Positions 55,050-63,333 of a stretch of DNA of 64,000 nt are shown piece by piece. The position numbers and the translations under genes were made by a program. Each line of letters begins with the position of its first letter. Position 1 is the stretch's first letter. Source of the DNA: Thiothrix subterranea (GTDB lineage: Bacteria; Pseudomonadota; Gammaproteobacteria; Thiotrichales; Thiotrichaceae); NCBI RefSeq assembly GCF_030930995.1, contig NZ_CP133217.1, forward strand, positions 1,302,001-1,366,000. Direction: 5' to 3'. The notes under the pieces are model-generated. The model was not told the DNA's origin. It worked only from the letters and a program-made list of their open reading frames with translations, and did not search any database.

Positions 55050-55328
55050 ATGGCATTACAAATCGTTGACGGCTGCGTGAACTGCTGGGCGTGCGAACCG
55101 CTCTGCCCCAGCAAAGCCATTTACGCCGCGATCCCGCATTTCCTGATCGATGCCAAGAAATGCACCGAATGCGACGGCGACTACGCCGACAAGCAATGCG
55201 CCAGCATCTGCCCAGTCGAACAAGTGATCGTGGACAGTCAGGGTGAAGCCCTGAATCCACCGGGGTCGCTGACCGGGATTCCGCCGGAACGGTGGGAGCG
55301 GGTGCGGGCGGAGATACAGGCGCGGTAA
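55050..55328 (+). CDS. nif-associated 4Fe-4S ferredoxin
   Basis: 92 residues. CVNCWACEPLCP is a [4Fe-4S] motif and CTECDGDYADKQCASICP is the second with an eight-residue insertion, as in FdxN/FdxB-type ferredoxins next to nifB. It probably feeds electrons to NifB. Starts 11 bp after nifB with AAGGAG. Confidence 0.9.
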   Translation: MALQIVDGCVNCWACEPLCPSKAIYAAIPHFLIDAKKCTECDGDYADKQCASICPVEQVIVDSQGEALNPPGSLTGIPPERWERVRAEIQAR

Positions 55329-55350
55329 CAGGATTGGGGCGTGGTGCGAA

Positions 55351-55414
55351 GAGGGCGACCAGCCGGTCGCCCCTACGTAACATCCCTTGTAGGGGCGACC
55401 GGCTGGTCGCCCTC
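55351..55414. repeat. REPIN-like pair of palindromes
   Basis: Two inverted copies of the 26 bp unit (GAGGGCGACCAGCCGG...CCCCTAC, 55351-55376 and 55389-55414), each itself a palindrome of the form GGGCGACC..GGTCGCCC. The pair is separated by 12 bp and lies between fdx and the 51-residue ORF. Confidence 0.85.
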
Positions 55415-55445
55415 TTCTGTCGAAACCCAACACGAGGACACAGCC

Positions 55446-55601
55446 ATGCAATCACGTTTACTAAAATTCTTGCAGACCTTCCGCCGTCACGGACAGATCG
55501 ACCCGGCACTAAAACGCGCCTACCCGAACCTGCCCAACTGCCTGCTCAAACGCCATTCCGCGCTGCTGAGCATGAGTCTCGCAGGCAACCGTCATGGCTG
55601 A
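55446..55601 (+). CDS. 51-residue ORF between ferredoxin and flavodiiron genes
   Basis: MQSRLLKFLQTFRRHGQIDP then LPNCLLKRHSALLSMSLAGN: a short, basic, amphipathic helical protein. ATG with GAGGACACAG upstream, and its stop overlaps the next gene's start by eight bases, so it is probably translated and coupled. No family recognised. Confidence 0.55.
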   Translation: MQSRLLKFLQTFRRHGQIDPALKRAYPNLPNCLLKRHSALLSMSLAGNRHG

Positions 55602-56883
55602 CACCCCGCTCAACGTTTCGACATGGAAAGAAGCGGTCGAATTCGCCCCCGGTGTCCACTGGATCGGCGCACTCGACCCGACCTTGCGCACCTTCGACAT
55701 CATCCTCAAAACCGCCAACGGCACGACCTACAACTCGTATCTAGTGCGCGGCAGCAGCGGTGTCGCCATTATCGACACGGTGAAGGAAGGCTTTGAGGAC
55801 GAATTTTTCCATCGCCTCGAATCGGTAGCGCGTTACGACGAAATCAAGGTGATCGTGTTGAATCACCTCGAACCCGACCACAGCGGCGCGTTGCCGGAAC
55901 TGATGCGCCGCGCCCCCCAAGCACGGCTGTACATTTCCACGCGAGCAACTTCAATGCTCAAAGCACTGTTGCGCCCCAACCGCGAAGAGCCATTTGAATA
56001 CACCACCGTCACCACCAATGACCGGGTAAGCCTCGGCGACCGCCATTTGCGTTTCCTGCACACGCCGTTTTTGCACTGGCCGGATACGCAATGCACCTAT
56101 TTGGAAGAGGAACAGGTGCTGTTTTCCGGGGACATTTTCGGCTGCCATTACTGTGATGTGCGCCTGTTCAATGACCGGGTGGGCGATTTCCGCTTTTCGT
56201 TCGATTACTACTACGCGCACATTATGCGCCCGTTCAAGCAGTGGGTCATGGAAGCACTGGCGCTGATCGAGCCGCTGAAAATGAAAATAGTCGCGCCAAC
56301 GCATGGCCCGATTTTGCGCGAACGCCCACGCCGTTACGTGGCGCATTACCGCGAGCTGTCCACCTCCACCCTTAGCCGCGAAATCGGCGACACCAACAAG
56401 TCGTTGATCATTTTCTACATGAGTTCCTACGGTAATACGGCACGCATGGCAGAAGCGATTTACAGCGGCGCAGATACCGTCGAAGGCGTGCGCGTCTCGT
56501 TGTACGACCTCGAAGGTGGCGAAATTGACCCCTTCGTCGATTTGATTGAGGAAGCCGATGCGCTGCTGTTCGGTTCCCCCACCATCAATGGCGATGCGGT
56601 AAAGCCGGTATGGGATTTGCTCTCGTCGCTGGCAGTGGTGAACCTCAAGGGCAAGATCGGCGCTGCGTTCGGCTCGTATGGCTGGAGTGGCGAAGCAGTG
56701 CGCATGGTCGAAGACCGGATGCGTGGCTTGAAAATGCGCGTCCCGCGTGAAGGGTTGCGCGTCAAACTGATTCCAACACAAGAAGAATTGGATGAATGCA
56801 CAGGGTTGGGTAGAGAAATAGCCAACATTCTGATTGGTAAGGAAGTGCAGCGCGGGGTCATTGAATTCAGTGACCTCACCTGA
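55594..56883 (+). CDS. Flavodiiron protein (FprA-type O2/NO reductase)
   Basis: 429 residues. N-terminal metallo-beta-lactamase domain with diiron ligands HLEPDHSGALPEL, HTPFLHWPDT and GDIFGCHYCD; C-terminal flavodoxin domain with YMSSYGNTARMAEAI and SPTINGDAV. Flavodiiron proteins reduce O2 to water or NO to N2O with electrons from ferredoxin-type donors. In a nif cluster an O2-scavenging role that protects nitrogenase is likely. Followed by two [2Fe-2S] proteins. Confidence 0.92.
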   Translation: MADTPLNVSTWKEAVEFAPGVHWIGALDPTLRTFDIILKTANGTTYNSYLVRGSSGVAIIDTVKEGFEDEFFHRLESVARYDEIKVIVLNHLEPDHSGALPELMRRAPQARLYISTRATSMLKALLRPNREEPFEYTTVTTNDRVSLGDRHLRFLHTPFLHWPDTQCTYLEEEQVLFSGDIFGCHYCDVRLFNDRVGDFRFSFDYYYAHIMRPFKQWVMEALALIEPLKMKIVAPTHGPILRERPRRYVAHYRELSTSTLSREIGDTNKSLIIFYMSSYGNTARMAEAIYSGADTVEGVRVSLYDLEGGEIDPFVDLIEEADALLFGSPTINGDAVKPVWDLLSSLAVVNLKGKIGAAFGSYGWSGEAVRMVEDRMRGLKMRVPREGLRVKLIPTQEELDECTGLGREIANILIGKEVQRGVIEFSDLT

Positions 56884-56932
56884 ACACCGCGCCACCAGAC
56901 AACTTTTTAATTAACGATTCAAGGAAATAGAC

Positions 56933-57217
56933 ATGGCAAAGGCAAAAATTACCTTTGAAGACATTCACCAAACGGTCAATGTCCCTGCCGGAACGCGCAT
57001 TATCGAAATCTCCGAAAAGATCGGTGCGGGCGTTATTTACGGTTGCCGCGAAGGCGATTGCGGCACTTGCATGATGGAAGTCACCGAAGGCTGGAACAAC
57101 CTGACCGAACCTTCCGTGCTGGAAGAAAAAGTCCTGCGCGAAAACATGGCTGGTCGTCACAACCGCCTTGCTTGCCAAGCGCAAATCCTCGGCGACTGCA
57201 AAGTTAAACCCGCCTGA
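56933..57217 (+). CDS. [2Fe-2S] ferredoxin in the nif cluster
   Basis: 94 residues. Plant-type ferredoxin fold with YGCREGDCGTCMMEV (CxxxxCxxC) and RLACQAQ. Common next to nif genes and possibly donor to the flavodiiron protein or nitrogenase. AAGGAA precedes the ATG. Confidence 0.87.
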   Translation: MAKAKITFEDIHQTVNVPAGTRIIEISEKIGAGVIYGCREGDCGTCMMEVTEGWNNLTEPSVLEEKVLRENMAGRHNRLACQAQILGDCKVKPA

Positions 57218-57232
57218 TTCAAGGAGAACAAC

Positions 57233-57580
57233 ATGGCATTAATTACTTTTTCTAGCCCCGAATACAAGGACAAAACCGTGTACGCCGTGGCAGGCAGCTT
57301 CACCGAAACCGTGCTGAAAATTGCCAAGACCAACAAGATTCCGATCCAGTTTTCCTGTGGCGATGGCGAATGCGGCACTTGCGTGGTTAAGGTCACGCAA
57401 CTGGGCGACAAAGCACCAATGGGCTATCACCTGGAAGAGAAGGAAAAGACTGTCTTGCTGGAACTCGGCAAAATCACCAAAAGCGAGATGGAAGACATGA
57501 TCGTTAATGATTTGCCGAGCCAGTGGCGGTTGGCTTGCCAGTTCATCCCGCGTGATGAGGATGTTTTGGTCGAGTATTGA
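57233..57580 (+). CDS. FeSII (Shethna protein II)-like [2Fe-2S] protein
   Basis: 115 residues. MALITFSSPEYKDKTVYAVAG, FSCGDGECGTCVVKVTQL, RLACQFIPRDEDVLVEY and the charged loop LEEKEKTVLLELGKITKSEMEDM resemble FeSII of Azotobacter. In that organism FeSII binds oxidised nitrogenase and protects it from O2 (conformational protection). It follows the other ferredoxin by 15 bp. The identification is by similarity in memory; a proper search would confirm it. Confidence 0.85.
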   Translation: MALITFSSPEYKDKTVYAVAGSFTETVLKIAKTNKIPIQFSCGDGECGTCVVKVTQLGDKAPMGYHLEEKEKTVLLELGKITKSEMEDMIVNDLPSQWRLACQFIPRDEDVLVEY

Positions 57581-57600
57581 TTACCGACGTTGGGATGGGG

Positions 57601-57675
57601 GAGGGCGACCAGCCGGTCGCCCCTACATTGGTCTGTACGATTATCCCCCGTAGGGGCGACCGGCTGGTCGCCCTC
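57601..57675. repeat. REPIN-like pair of palindromes
   Basis: Units 57601-57626 (GAGGGCGACC...CCCCTAC) and 57650-57675 (its reverse complement) around a 23 bp spacer, located between fesII and the transposase gene (convergent). Confidence 0.85.
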
Positions 57676-57717
57676 CTCTTCGTTGCCCTATCCCTTCCAA
57701 TCCTCTCTCAATTTCCG

Positions 57718-58263
57718 CTATCGCACCGCAAACAACGAATCCTCTTTCCATCGAAACGGGTTATTCTCAATGTAAGTGCTGAATTCCAGCATGGAACGTT
57801 CGTCACGAATAATATGTTCCCAGTAATTACGTTGCCACACGGGTACTCTAGGAGTAGCGCGAAGCACATTGATCCGCTTGGTGACACTGGACTTAAAACC
57901 AGACATTAATGCGCCAATTGATGCGGACTTGGGACCTTTTACAGGGATATTGGTGTTAAGGATGGGGATTTGCGACGAGCCGGTTGCCCCAACGTTGATG
58001 AAGACGATAGCGTGGAAGTGATTGGGCATAACTACGAATTCGCCCAATTCTATTTCTGTACGAATGTGAGCAGACGCTTGCCATTCCGTCTGAACAATTT
58101 CTCCAAATTCGTTTAAACGCATGACTCCATCGCTAATTTCACCCAATAAGCATTCCCTGTGCTGGATGCAGAGCGTGAGAAAATAAGCTCCCTGTTGTGA
58201 ATAATCATAACCTTTCAGACGGATCGAACGTCGATGATGGATAGTCGGGTCGTAACGTAACAT
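57718..58263 (-). CDS. REP-associated tyrosine transposase (RAYT, Y1 HUH)
   Basis: 181 residues. HHRRSIRLKGYDYSQQGAYF and LCIQHRECLLGEI are typical N-terminal RAYT features; FVVMPNHFHAIVFI is the HUH motif and the active Tyr is probably in FSTYIENNPFRW. The start at 58263 (MLRYDP) matches the family; a longer upstream frame reads through palindromic repeats. It is flanked on both sides by the palindromic units that this class of enzyme is thought to mobilise. Intact in appearance. Confidence 0.9.
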   Translation of the reverse strand: MLRYDPTIHHRRSIRLKGYDYSQQGAYFLTLCIQHRECLLGEISDGVMRLNEFGEIVQTEWQASAHIRTEIELGEFVVMPNHFHAIVFINVGATGSSQIPILNTNIPVKGPKSASIGALMSGFKSSVTKRINVLRATPRVPVWQRNYWEHIIRDERSMLEFSTYIENNPFRWKEDSLFAVR

Positions 58264-58312
58264 TGGCTTGTTTTTATAAATGGTAGATTCGCCCATTCTA
58301 CCGAACCTCCCG

Positions 58313-58476
58313 AAAAAACCAACGTAGGGGCGACCGGCTGGTCGCCCTCTTTGGGTTTGAATCACCATGATTCTTCGCCCTCCAAAAAACCAACGTAGGG
58401 GCGACCGGCTGGTCGCCCTCTTTGGGTTTAAATCACCATATTGCAGAGAAGAGGGCGACCAACCGGTCGCCCCTAC
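58313..58476. repeat. Three single palindromic units upstream of the RAYT gene, two in a tandem duplication
   Basis: Units at 58324-58349 and 58395-58420 have the same orientation, and a third at 58451-58476 is inverted. The first two sit in a direct repeat of about 56 bp (58313-58369 and 58384-58440, period 71) that includes flanking ACCAACG and TTTGGGTTT.AATCACCAT. The whole 345 bp gap 58264-58608 is filled by these and by the nifQ promoter. Confidence 0.85.
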
Positions 58477-58478
58477 GT

Positions 58479-58573
58479 TGTGGGATTCACGACATTGTTC
58501 ACTGGGTGGTTAAGGAAATAGACAATAATTACAAGTGTTTACAAAAAAAATGATGGCTGGCTTATTTATTGCA
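58479..58573 (+). promoter_or_regulatory. nifQ promoter: NifA site and sigma54 element
   Basis: TGT-N10-ACA at 58479-58494 and TGGCTT-N5-TTGCA at 58558-58573 with GG/GC in register, 63 bp apart. The NifA site begins just three bases after the palindromic unit 58451-58476. Confidence 0.65.
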
Positions 58574-58608
58574 TATTTAGATTGAAACCGTATTGATAGG
58601 ATGCAGCC

Positions 58609-59178
58609 ATGACCACCATGCCCAAACCACCCAACCTCTTGCAAACCCACTACGCCTATCTCATGCAGCACCGCCGTGGTGAAACCAACGACCACCTGTT
58701 GGCAAGCATGTACGCTTCAACCCTGTGCGGACAAGGGGCAATGCCGTTGCACCTCGGTCTGCCACTAGACATCTTCCGCAGCATGATGGCGTACCATTTC
58801 CCAACCCTTCCACAATTACCGCTACCTGCTCACGTCGCATCGCTGGATTTTGCACGTCTGCCAGAACTTGATGACCTACGCATTCTTCTCCAACAAAACC
58901 TCAGCCAGCCCTCACCGATGGCAGGCTGGATGACCGAAATTGTTTGCGCTGGATGCACCGGCAATGACCACCTCTGGCAAGACCTCGGATTGTGGTCGCG
59001 CAAAGACTTGTCCGCCCTCATGCACGATAATTTCCGCCCACTGGCAGAACGGAACGACAAAGACATGAAGTGGAAAAAATTCCTCTACAAGCAAATGTGT
59101 ATCGGCGAAGGCATCTACGTATGCCGCGCTCCCTCCTGTGAAGTCTGTGTGGATTACGCCGCATGTTTCGGGGAATAG
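58609..59178 (+). CDS. nifQ: Molybdenum-incorporation protein NifQ
   Basis: 189 residues. The C-terminal KQMCIGEGIYVCRAPSCEVCVDYAACFG is the Cys motif of NifQ (Cx4CxxCx5C), which carries a [Mo-3Fe-4S] cluster and gives Mo to FeMo-co synthesis. The N-terminal half is helical. It overlaps draG by 16 bp. Confidence 0.92.
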   Translation: MTTMPKPPNLLQTHYAYLMQHRRGETNDHLLASMYASTLCGQGAMPLHLGLPLDIFRSMMAYHFPTLPQLPLPAHVASLDFARLPELDDLRILLQQNLSQPSPMAGWMTEIVCAGCTGNDHLWQDLGLWSRKDLSALMHDNFRPLAERNDKDMKWKKFLYKQMCIGEGIYVCRAPSCEVCVDYAACFGE

Positions 59179-60044
59179 CCGCCTACCTCGGCCTTGCCAT
59201 CGGTGATGGCTTGGGTGCAACGGTCGAATTCATGACCCCGGCTGAAATTCGCCACGAATACGGCACGCACAAGCAGATGATTGGCGGCGGCTGGCTAAAA
59301 CTCAAAGCGGGCGAGATTACCGACGACACCGAAATGAGCCTTGCTTTGGGCAACGCCATCCTCAGCGGAGGCAAAATCGAACCCGTAAGTGTCGCCGAAG
59401 CCTTCAGCAACTGGATGCGCAGCAAACCCAAAGACATCGGCAATACCGTGCGCCGTGGCATCGTCCAATACCGCCGCACCGGACAAACCACCATGCCAGC
59501 AAGCGAACACGACGCAGGCAATGGCGCGTGTATGCGCTGCCTACCTGTTGCCCTCGCCACCCTGCATTCGTCATGGACAGAGGTGCAAACCGCCTCGCGC
59601 CTGCAAGCCCATACCACCCACCATAACCCCGTATCCGACGCAGGCACAGAATGCATTATCCAGATGGTGCAAGCCGCCATTCTCGGCGAACCGCTGGCAG
59701 AACTCGAACTACTGGCACGCAAGCTGGTCATGGAATACCCCGTATTTGAATACCGCCAACGCCGCCGCGACAACCCCAGCGGCTACATCGTCGATACCCT
59801 GCAAGCCGTGTTCCAAGCACTGTTCAGCACCGACACCTTTGAAACCGCGCTGGTCGATGTGGTCAACCGGGGCGGCGATGCCGACACCACGGGCGCAATC
59901 CTAGGCATGGTCGCAGGCGCACTGTACGGCATAGACCACATCCCCACCCGCTGGCTGGAACGGCTCGACCCCAACATCCGCGCCCAATGCACCCAACAAG
60001 CCCGCGCCCTTTACCAACTGGCACAACAAGGACACACCCCATGA
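59163..60044 (+). CDS. draG: ADP-ribosylglycohydrolase, DraG-like
   Basis: 293 residues. GLAIGDGLGATVEFMTPAEI, GEITDDTEMSLALGNAIL and NRGGDADTTGAILGMVAGALYG are the metal-binding blocks of DraG, which reactivates dinitrogenase reductase by removing ADP-ribose. No draT is in the window. The start at 59163 overlaps nifQ; the family N-terminus supports it. Confidence 0.88.
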   Translation: MFRGIAAYLGLAIGDGLGATVEFMTPAEIRHEYGTHKQMIGGGWLKLKAGEITDDTEMSLALGNAILSGGKIEPVSVAEAFSNWMRSKPKDIGNTVRRGIVQYRRTGQTTMPASEHDAGNGACMRCLPVALATLHSSWTEVQTASRLQAHTTHHNPVSDAGTECIIQMVQAAILGEPLAELELLARKLVMEYPVFEYRQRRRDNPSGYIVDTLQAVFQALFSTDTFETALVDVVNRGGDADTTGAILGMVAGALYGIDHIPTRWLERLDPNIRAQCTQQARALYQLAQQGHTP

Positions 60045-60571
60045 GACTTTCCCGCAAAGACGAACACTCCATCACCGCGATGCTGTCACTGGCTGCCACT
60101 GACCGCTACGCCGCACCCGTGAGCCTCACCGAACTGTCGGAGTCGCTGGGCATTTCTACCTCGTATCTGGAACACATTTTCAGCGGTCTGCGCAAACACG
60201 GCTTGGTGGAAGGCTTGCGTGGCGTAGGCGGTGGCTATCGGCTGGCACGCCCTGCCACGCAAATCAGCATTGCCGACATCCTCCACGCCACCCACGCGCT
60301 GACGGATGAAGACACGCTGGAAAGCACCCTCGCAACCGTGGATACACGCGGGCTGGAAGCTGCCCAAGGGTGGGTGGAACTCAGCCGCCGTATCCGCGAC
60401 TTTCTCGGCGAAATCACCCTTGCCGATTTCGCCAGCACCAAACCCAGCAGCGTGTGGAAACAGCGTGAAGATTCCGTCAGCAATTACATCGCCACCATGT
60501 TTCCACCTCATTCTGGTCAGCTCATCGGTGAAAGAGAAAGAGGGCGACCAGCCGGTCGCCCCTACCTGTGA
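60041..60571 (+). CDS. Rrf2-family regulator with a repeat-encoded C-terminus
   Basis: 176 residues. N-terminal winged helix MRLSRKDEHSITAMLSLAAT and ISTSYLEHIFSGLRKHGLVEGLRGVGGGYRLARPATQISIADIL typical of Rrf2/IscR. The protein contains no Cys, so it cannot bind an Fe-S cluster through Cys as IscR or NsrR do. The last ten or so residues (RGRPAGRPYL) are encoded by a palindromic unit that also supplies the stop region. Overlaps draG by four bases. Its target is probably the nif/isc genes next to it. Confidence 0.85.
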   Translation: MRLSRKDEHSITAMLSLAATDRYAAPVSLTELSESLGISTSYLEHIFSGLRKHGLVEGLRGVGGGYRLARPATQISIADILHATHALTDEDTLESTLATVDTRGLEAAQGWVELSRRIRDFLGEITLADFASTKPSSVWKQREDSVSNYIATMFPPHSGQLIGERERGRPAGRPYL

Positions 60572-60602
60572 CCGTCGTAGGGGCGACCGGCTGGTCGCCC
60601 TC
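60540..60602. repeat. REPIN-like pair of palindromes overlapping the Rrf2 gene end
   Basis: Units 60540-60565 and 60577-60602, inverted, 11 bp apart. The first lies within the coding sequence of the Rrf2 gene (stop at 60569-60571). Confidence 0.85.
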
Positions 60603-60667
60603 TTCACTCCCTCTTCACCGATCGCAACGATAATGTTCACTTAACGACAATACCCATCTTCCTCCTC

Positions 60668-60750
60668 TGTACAGAATCCTACATTACAACCAATCATTAG
60701 AAATAAATCTTTAATAATCAACAATAAAACCACTTGGCACAGGCTTTGCA
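60668..60750 (+). promoter_or_regulatory. Promoter of nif-type iscA-nifUS: NifA site and consensus sigma54 element
   Basis: TGT-N10-ACA at 60668-60683 and a perfect TGGCAC-N5-TTGCA at 60735-60750. Spacing 51 bp. It begins about 65 bp after the last palindrome and 41 bp before the iscA ATG. Confidence 0.8.
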
Positions 60751-60790
60751 ATATTCCCATAAAGCACTTTACAACGGGAGATGACGAACC

Positions 60791-61114
60791 ATGATCATAC
60801 TGACTGACAACGCCCAGAAAGCCCTCGGACGTTTCATTGAAGGCGCAGACAAATCCATCGCTGGCCTGCGCATTGGCGTTTCCGGCGGCGGCTGTTCCGG
60901 CTTGCAATATTCCATGAGTCTGGTCGAAGCCAAAGCCGACGGCGATTTGGAAGTCCCATTCCCAGCACTGACCGTCTTCGTTGACCCCGAAAATGCCCCG
61001 AAACTGGCAGGCTTAACCGTGGATTTCATCGACGGTATCGACGGCAGCGGTTTCAAGTTTGAAAACCCCAATGCCACCAATAGCTGCGGTTGCGGCAAAT
61101 CATTCGCTGCCTGA
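60791..61114 (+). CDS. nif-type IscA/HesB iron-sulfur carrier
   Basis: 107 residues. GVSGGGCSGLQYSMSL and NSCGCGKSFAA provide the three conserved Cys of A-type carriers. Located upstream of nifU and under a consensus sigma54 promoter, so dedicated to nitrogenase maturation (the IscA-nif). Confidence 0.92.
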   Translation: MIILTDNAQKALGRFIEGADKSIAGLRIGVSGGGCSGLQYSMSLVEAKADGDLEVPFPALTVFVDPENAPKLAGLTVDFIDGIDGSGFKFENPNATNSCGCGKSFAA

Positions 61115-61147
61115 TTCACGACGCCACGCCAACAGGAGACCCAAGCC

Positions 61148-62029
61148 ATGTGGGATTATTCAGAAAAGGTACAAGACCATTTTTTCAACCCGCGTAACGC
61201 TGGTGCAGTCGCACAAGCCAATGCCACTGGCGATGTGGGTTCACTCAGTTGCGGCGACGCGCTACGCCTGACCCTCAAGGTCAACCCGGAAACCGACATT
61301 ATCGAAGAGGCGGGTTTTCAGACGTTTGGCTGTGGTTCGGCGGTCGCCTCCAGCTCTGCGCTGACCGAAATGGTCAAGGGCATGACGGTGGATGATGCGC
61401 TGAAAATTTCCAACCAAGACATCGCCGACTACCTCGATGGCTTGCCGCCGGAAAAGATGCACTGCTCGGTGATGGGGCGCGAAGCCCTGCAAGCCGCCGT
61501 CGCTAATTACCGTGGCGAAGAGTGGAAAGACGACCACGAAGAAGGTGCGTTAATCTGCAAATGCTTCGCAGTGGATGCGGTGCTGATCGAAGAAACCATC
61601 CGCGCCAATAACCTCAGCACGGTGGAAGAAGTCACGTTCTACACCAAAGCCGGTGGCGGCTGTTCCGCGTGTTTTGAAGGCATCGAAGAAATCCTCAACA
61701 AAGTCATGCTGGAACGCGATGAGGAAGAAGTCGTCGCACCTCCACCCGAACCCGTCAAACCTGCCAAAGCCCCGCTGACCAACCTGCAACGGATGCGCCG
61801 CATCGAACACACGCTGGAAGCGATCCGCCCGCAACTGCAAGCCGACCGTGGCGACATCGAACTGGTGGAAGTCGATTTCGACAAGAAAATCGCCTTCGTT
61901 AACCTCAGCGGTGCGTGTTCCGGTTGCCAGATGGCTGCGGCAACCTTGGGTGGCGTGCAACAGCGCGTCATGGAAGATTTGGGTGAATTCATCCGCGTAT
62001 TGCCTGCGACTGAAATGGGCAAGTTTTAA
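61148..62029 (+). CDS. nifU: Iron-sulfur scaffold protein NifU
   Basis: 293 residues, three domains: N-terminal IscU-like scaffold ([38 protein letters not shown]), central [2Fe-2S] ([25 protein letters not shown]), C-terminal NFU domain with [18 protein letters not shown]. It assembles clusters for the nitrogenase components with NifS. Confidence 0.96.
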   Translation: MWDYSEKVQDHFFNPRNAGAVAQANATGDVGSLSCGDALRLTLKVNPETDIIEEAGFQTFGCGSAVASSSALTEMVKGMTVDDALKISNQDIADYLDGLPPEKMHCSVMGREALQAAVANYRGEEWKDDHEEGALICKCFAVDAVLIEETIRANNLSTVEEVTFYTKAGGGCSACFEGIEEILNKVMLERDEEEVVAPPPEPVKPAKAPLTNLQRMRRIEHTLEAIRPQLQADRGDIELVEVDFDKKIAFVNLSGACSGCQMAAATLGGVQQRVMEDLGEFIRVLPATEMGKF

Positions 62030-62040
62030 GGAGTGGTGTT

Positions 62041-63258
62041 ATGAGTGAAGGTATTTATCTCGATAACAATGCGACTACGATGGTGTCGCCGGAAGTTGTG
62101 CAAGCCATGCTGCCGTATTTCACTGAGCAGTTCGGCAACCCGTCCTCCATCCACCAGTTCGGCAACAAGGTCGGGCTGGCGATTAAAGCTGCCCGCAAGC
62201 AAGTGCAAAAGCTGCTGGGTGCGGAACACGATTCCGAGATCGTTTTCACCTCCTGCGGCACGGAATCCGATTCCACCGCGATCCTCTCCGCCCTCAAGGC
62301 GCAGCCGGAACGCAAGGAAATCATCACCACCGTGGTTGAGCATCCTGCCATTCTGACCCTGTGCGAAAATCTGGAAAAAGACGGCTACACCGTGCATTAC
62401 CTCAAGGTAGACGGCAAAGGGCGGCTGGATCTGGATGAATACGCCAAGCTGCTTACCGACAATGTGGCGATTGTGTCGGCGATGTGGGCAAACAACGAAA
62501 GCGGCACGTATTTCCCGGTGGTGGAAATGGCTGAAATGGCGAACGCGGCGGGCATCATGTTCCACACCGATGCGGTGCAAGCCGTCGGCAAGATTCCGAT
62601 GAGCCTGAAAGATACCAAGATCGACATGCTGTCGGTGTCGGGGCATAAATTACACGCGCCCAAAGGTATTGGTGTGTTGTATTTGCGCCGAGGCACACGC
62701 TTCCGTCCGCTGCTGCGCGGTGGGCATCAGGAACGTGGGCGGCGTGCGGGGACGGAAAATGCCGCTTCCATCGTTGCGCTCGGCAAAGCGGCTGAAATGG
62801 CGATGGAACACATGGAGCACGAAAACATTTGTGTGCGTGCCATGCGTGACCGTTTGAAAGAAGGTTTGCTGGCTGCCATCCCCAACTGTTTCGTGACCGG
62901 CGACCCGGATAATTGCTTGCCGAATACGCTCAATATCGCGTTTGAATACATCGAAGGCGAAGCGATTTTGCTGATGCTCAACAAGCAAGGCATCGCGGCT
63001 TCCAGCGGTTCGGCGTGTACGTCTGGCTCGCTGGAACCGTCGCACGTGATGCGGGCAATGGGCATTCCTTACACCGCTGCACACGGCACGATCCGCTTTT
63101 CGCTGTCGCGCTACAACAATATGCCTGAGATCGAGAAAGTCATCGCCGCCGTTCCGCCGATTATTGCGCAACTGCGCAAGCTGTCGCCGTATTGGGATGC
63201 TGCTAATAATGTGCCAGTGGAAGAACCGGAAAAGGCGTTTGCTCCGGCGTATGCCTGA
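62041..63258 (+). CDS. nifS: Cysteine desulfurase NifS
   Basis: 405 residues. PLP lysine in SVSGHKLHAPKGIGVLYLRRG, substrate pocket GGHQERGRRAGTENAAS, catalytic Cys in ASSGSACTSGSLEPSHVM. Sulfur donor for NifU. 11 bp after nifU. Downstream 63259-63333 holds only a short CCCCCTCTcc..GAGGGGG type hairpin. Confidence 0.96.
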   Translation: MSEGIYLDNNATTMVSPEVVQAMLPYFTEQFGNPSSIHQFGNKVGLAIKAARKQVQKLLGAEHDSEIVFTSCGTESDSTAILSALKAQPERKEIITTVVEHPAILTLCENLEKDGYTVHYLKVDGKGRLDLDEYAKLLTDNVAIVSAMWANNESGTYFPVVEMAEMANAAGIMFHTDAVQAVGKIPMSLKDTKIDMLSVSGHKLHAPKGIGVLYLRRGTRFRPLLRGGHQERGRRAGTENAASIVALGKAAEMAMEHMEHENICVRAMRDRLKEGLLAAIPNCFVTGDPDNCLPNTLNIAFEYIEGEAILLMLNKQGIAASSGSACTSGSLEPSHVMRAMGIPYTAAHGTIRFSLSRYNNMPEIEKVIAAVPPIIAQLRKLSPYWDAANNVPVEEPEKAFAPAYA

Positions 63259-63333
63259 AGACTCCCTCACCCCCCAGCCCCCTCTCCCAGAGGTAGAGGG
63301 GGTGTAAGAGATTGTTTTTGTATCGGAGATGAC

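Noticed and set aside
58313-58476. Direct repeats upstream of the RAYT considered as a CRISPR array
   Set aside because: Only two direct copies with a third inverted, each internally palindromic, and the same unit occurs elsewhere as inverted pairs; no cas genes.
60041-60571. Annotation as IscR
   Set aside because: No cysteines are present, whereas IscR needs three for its [2Fe-2S] cluster; left as an Rrf2-family regulator.
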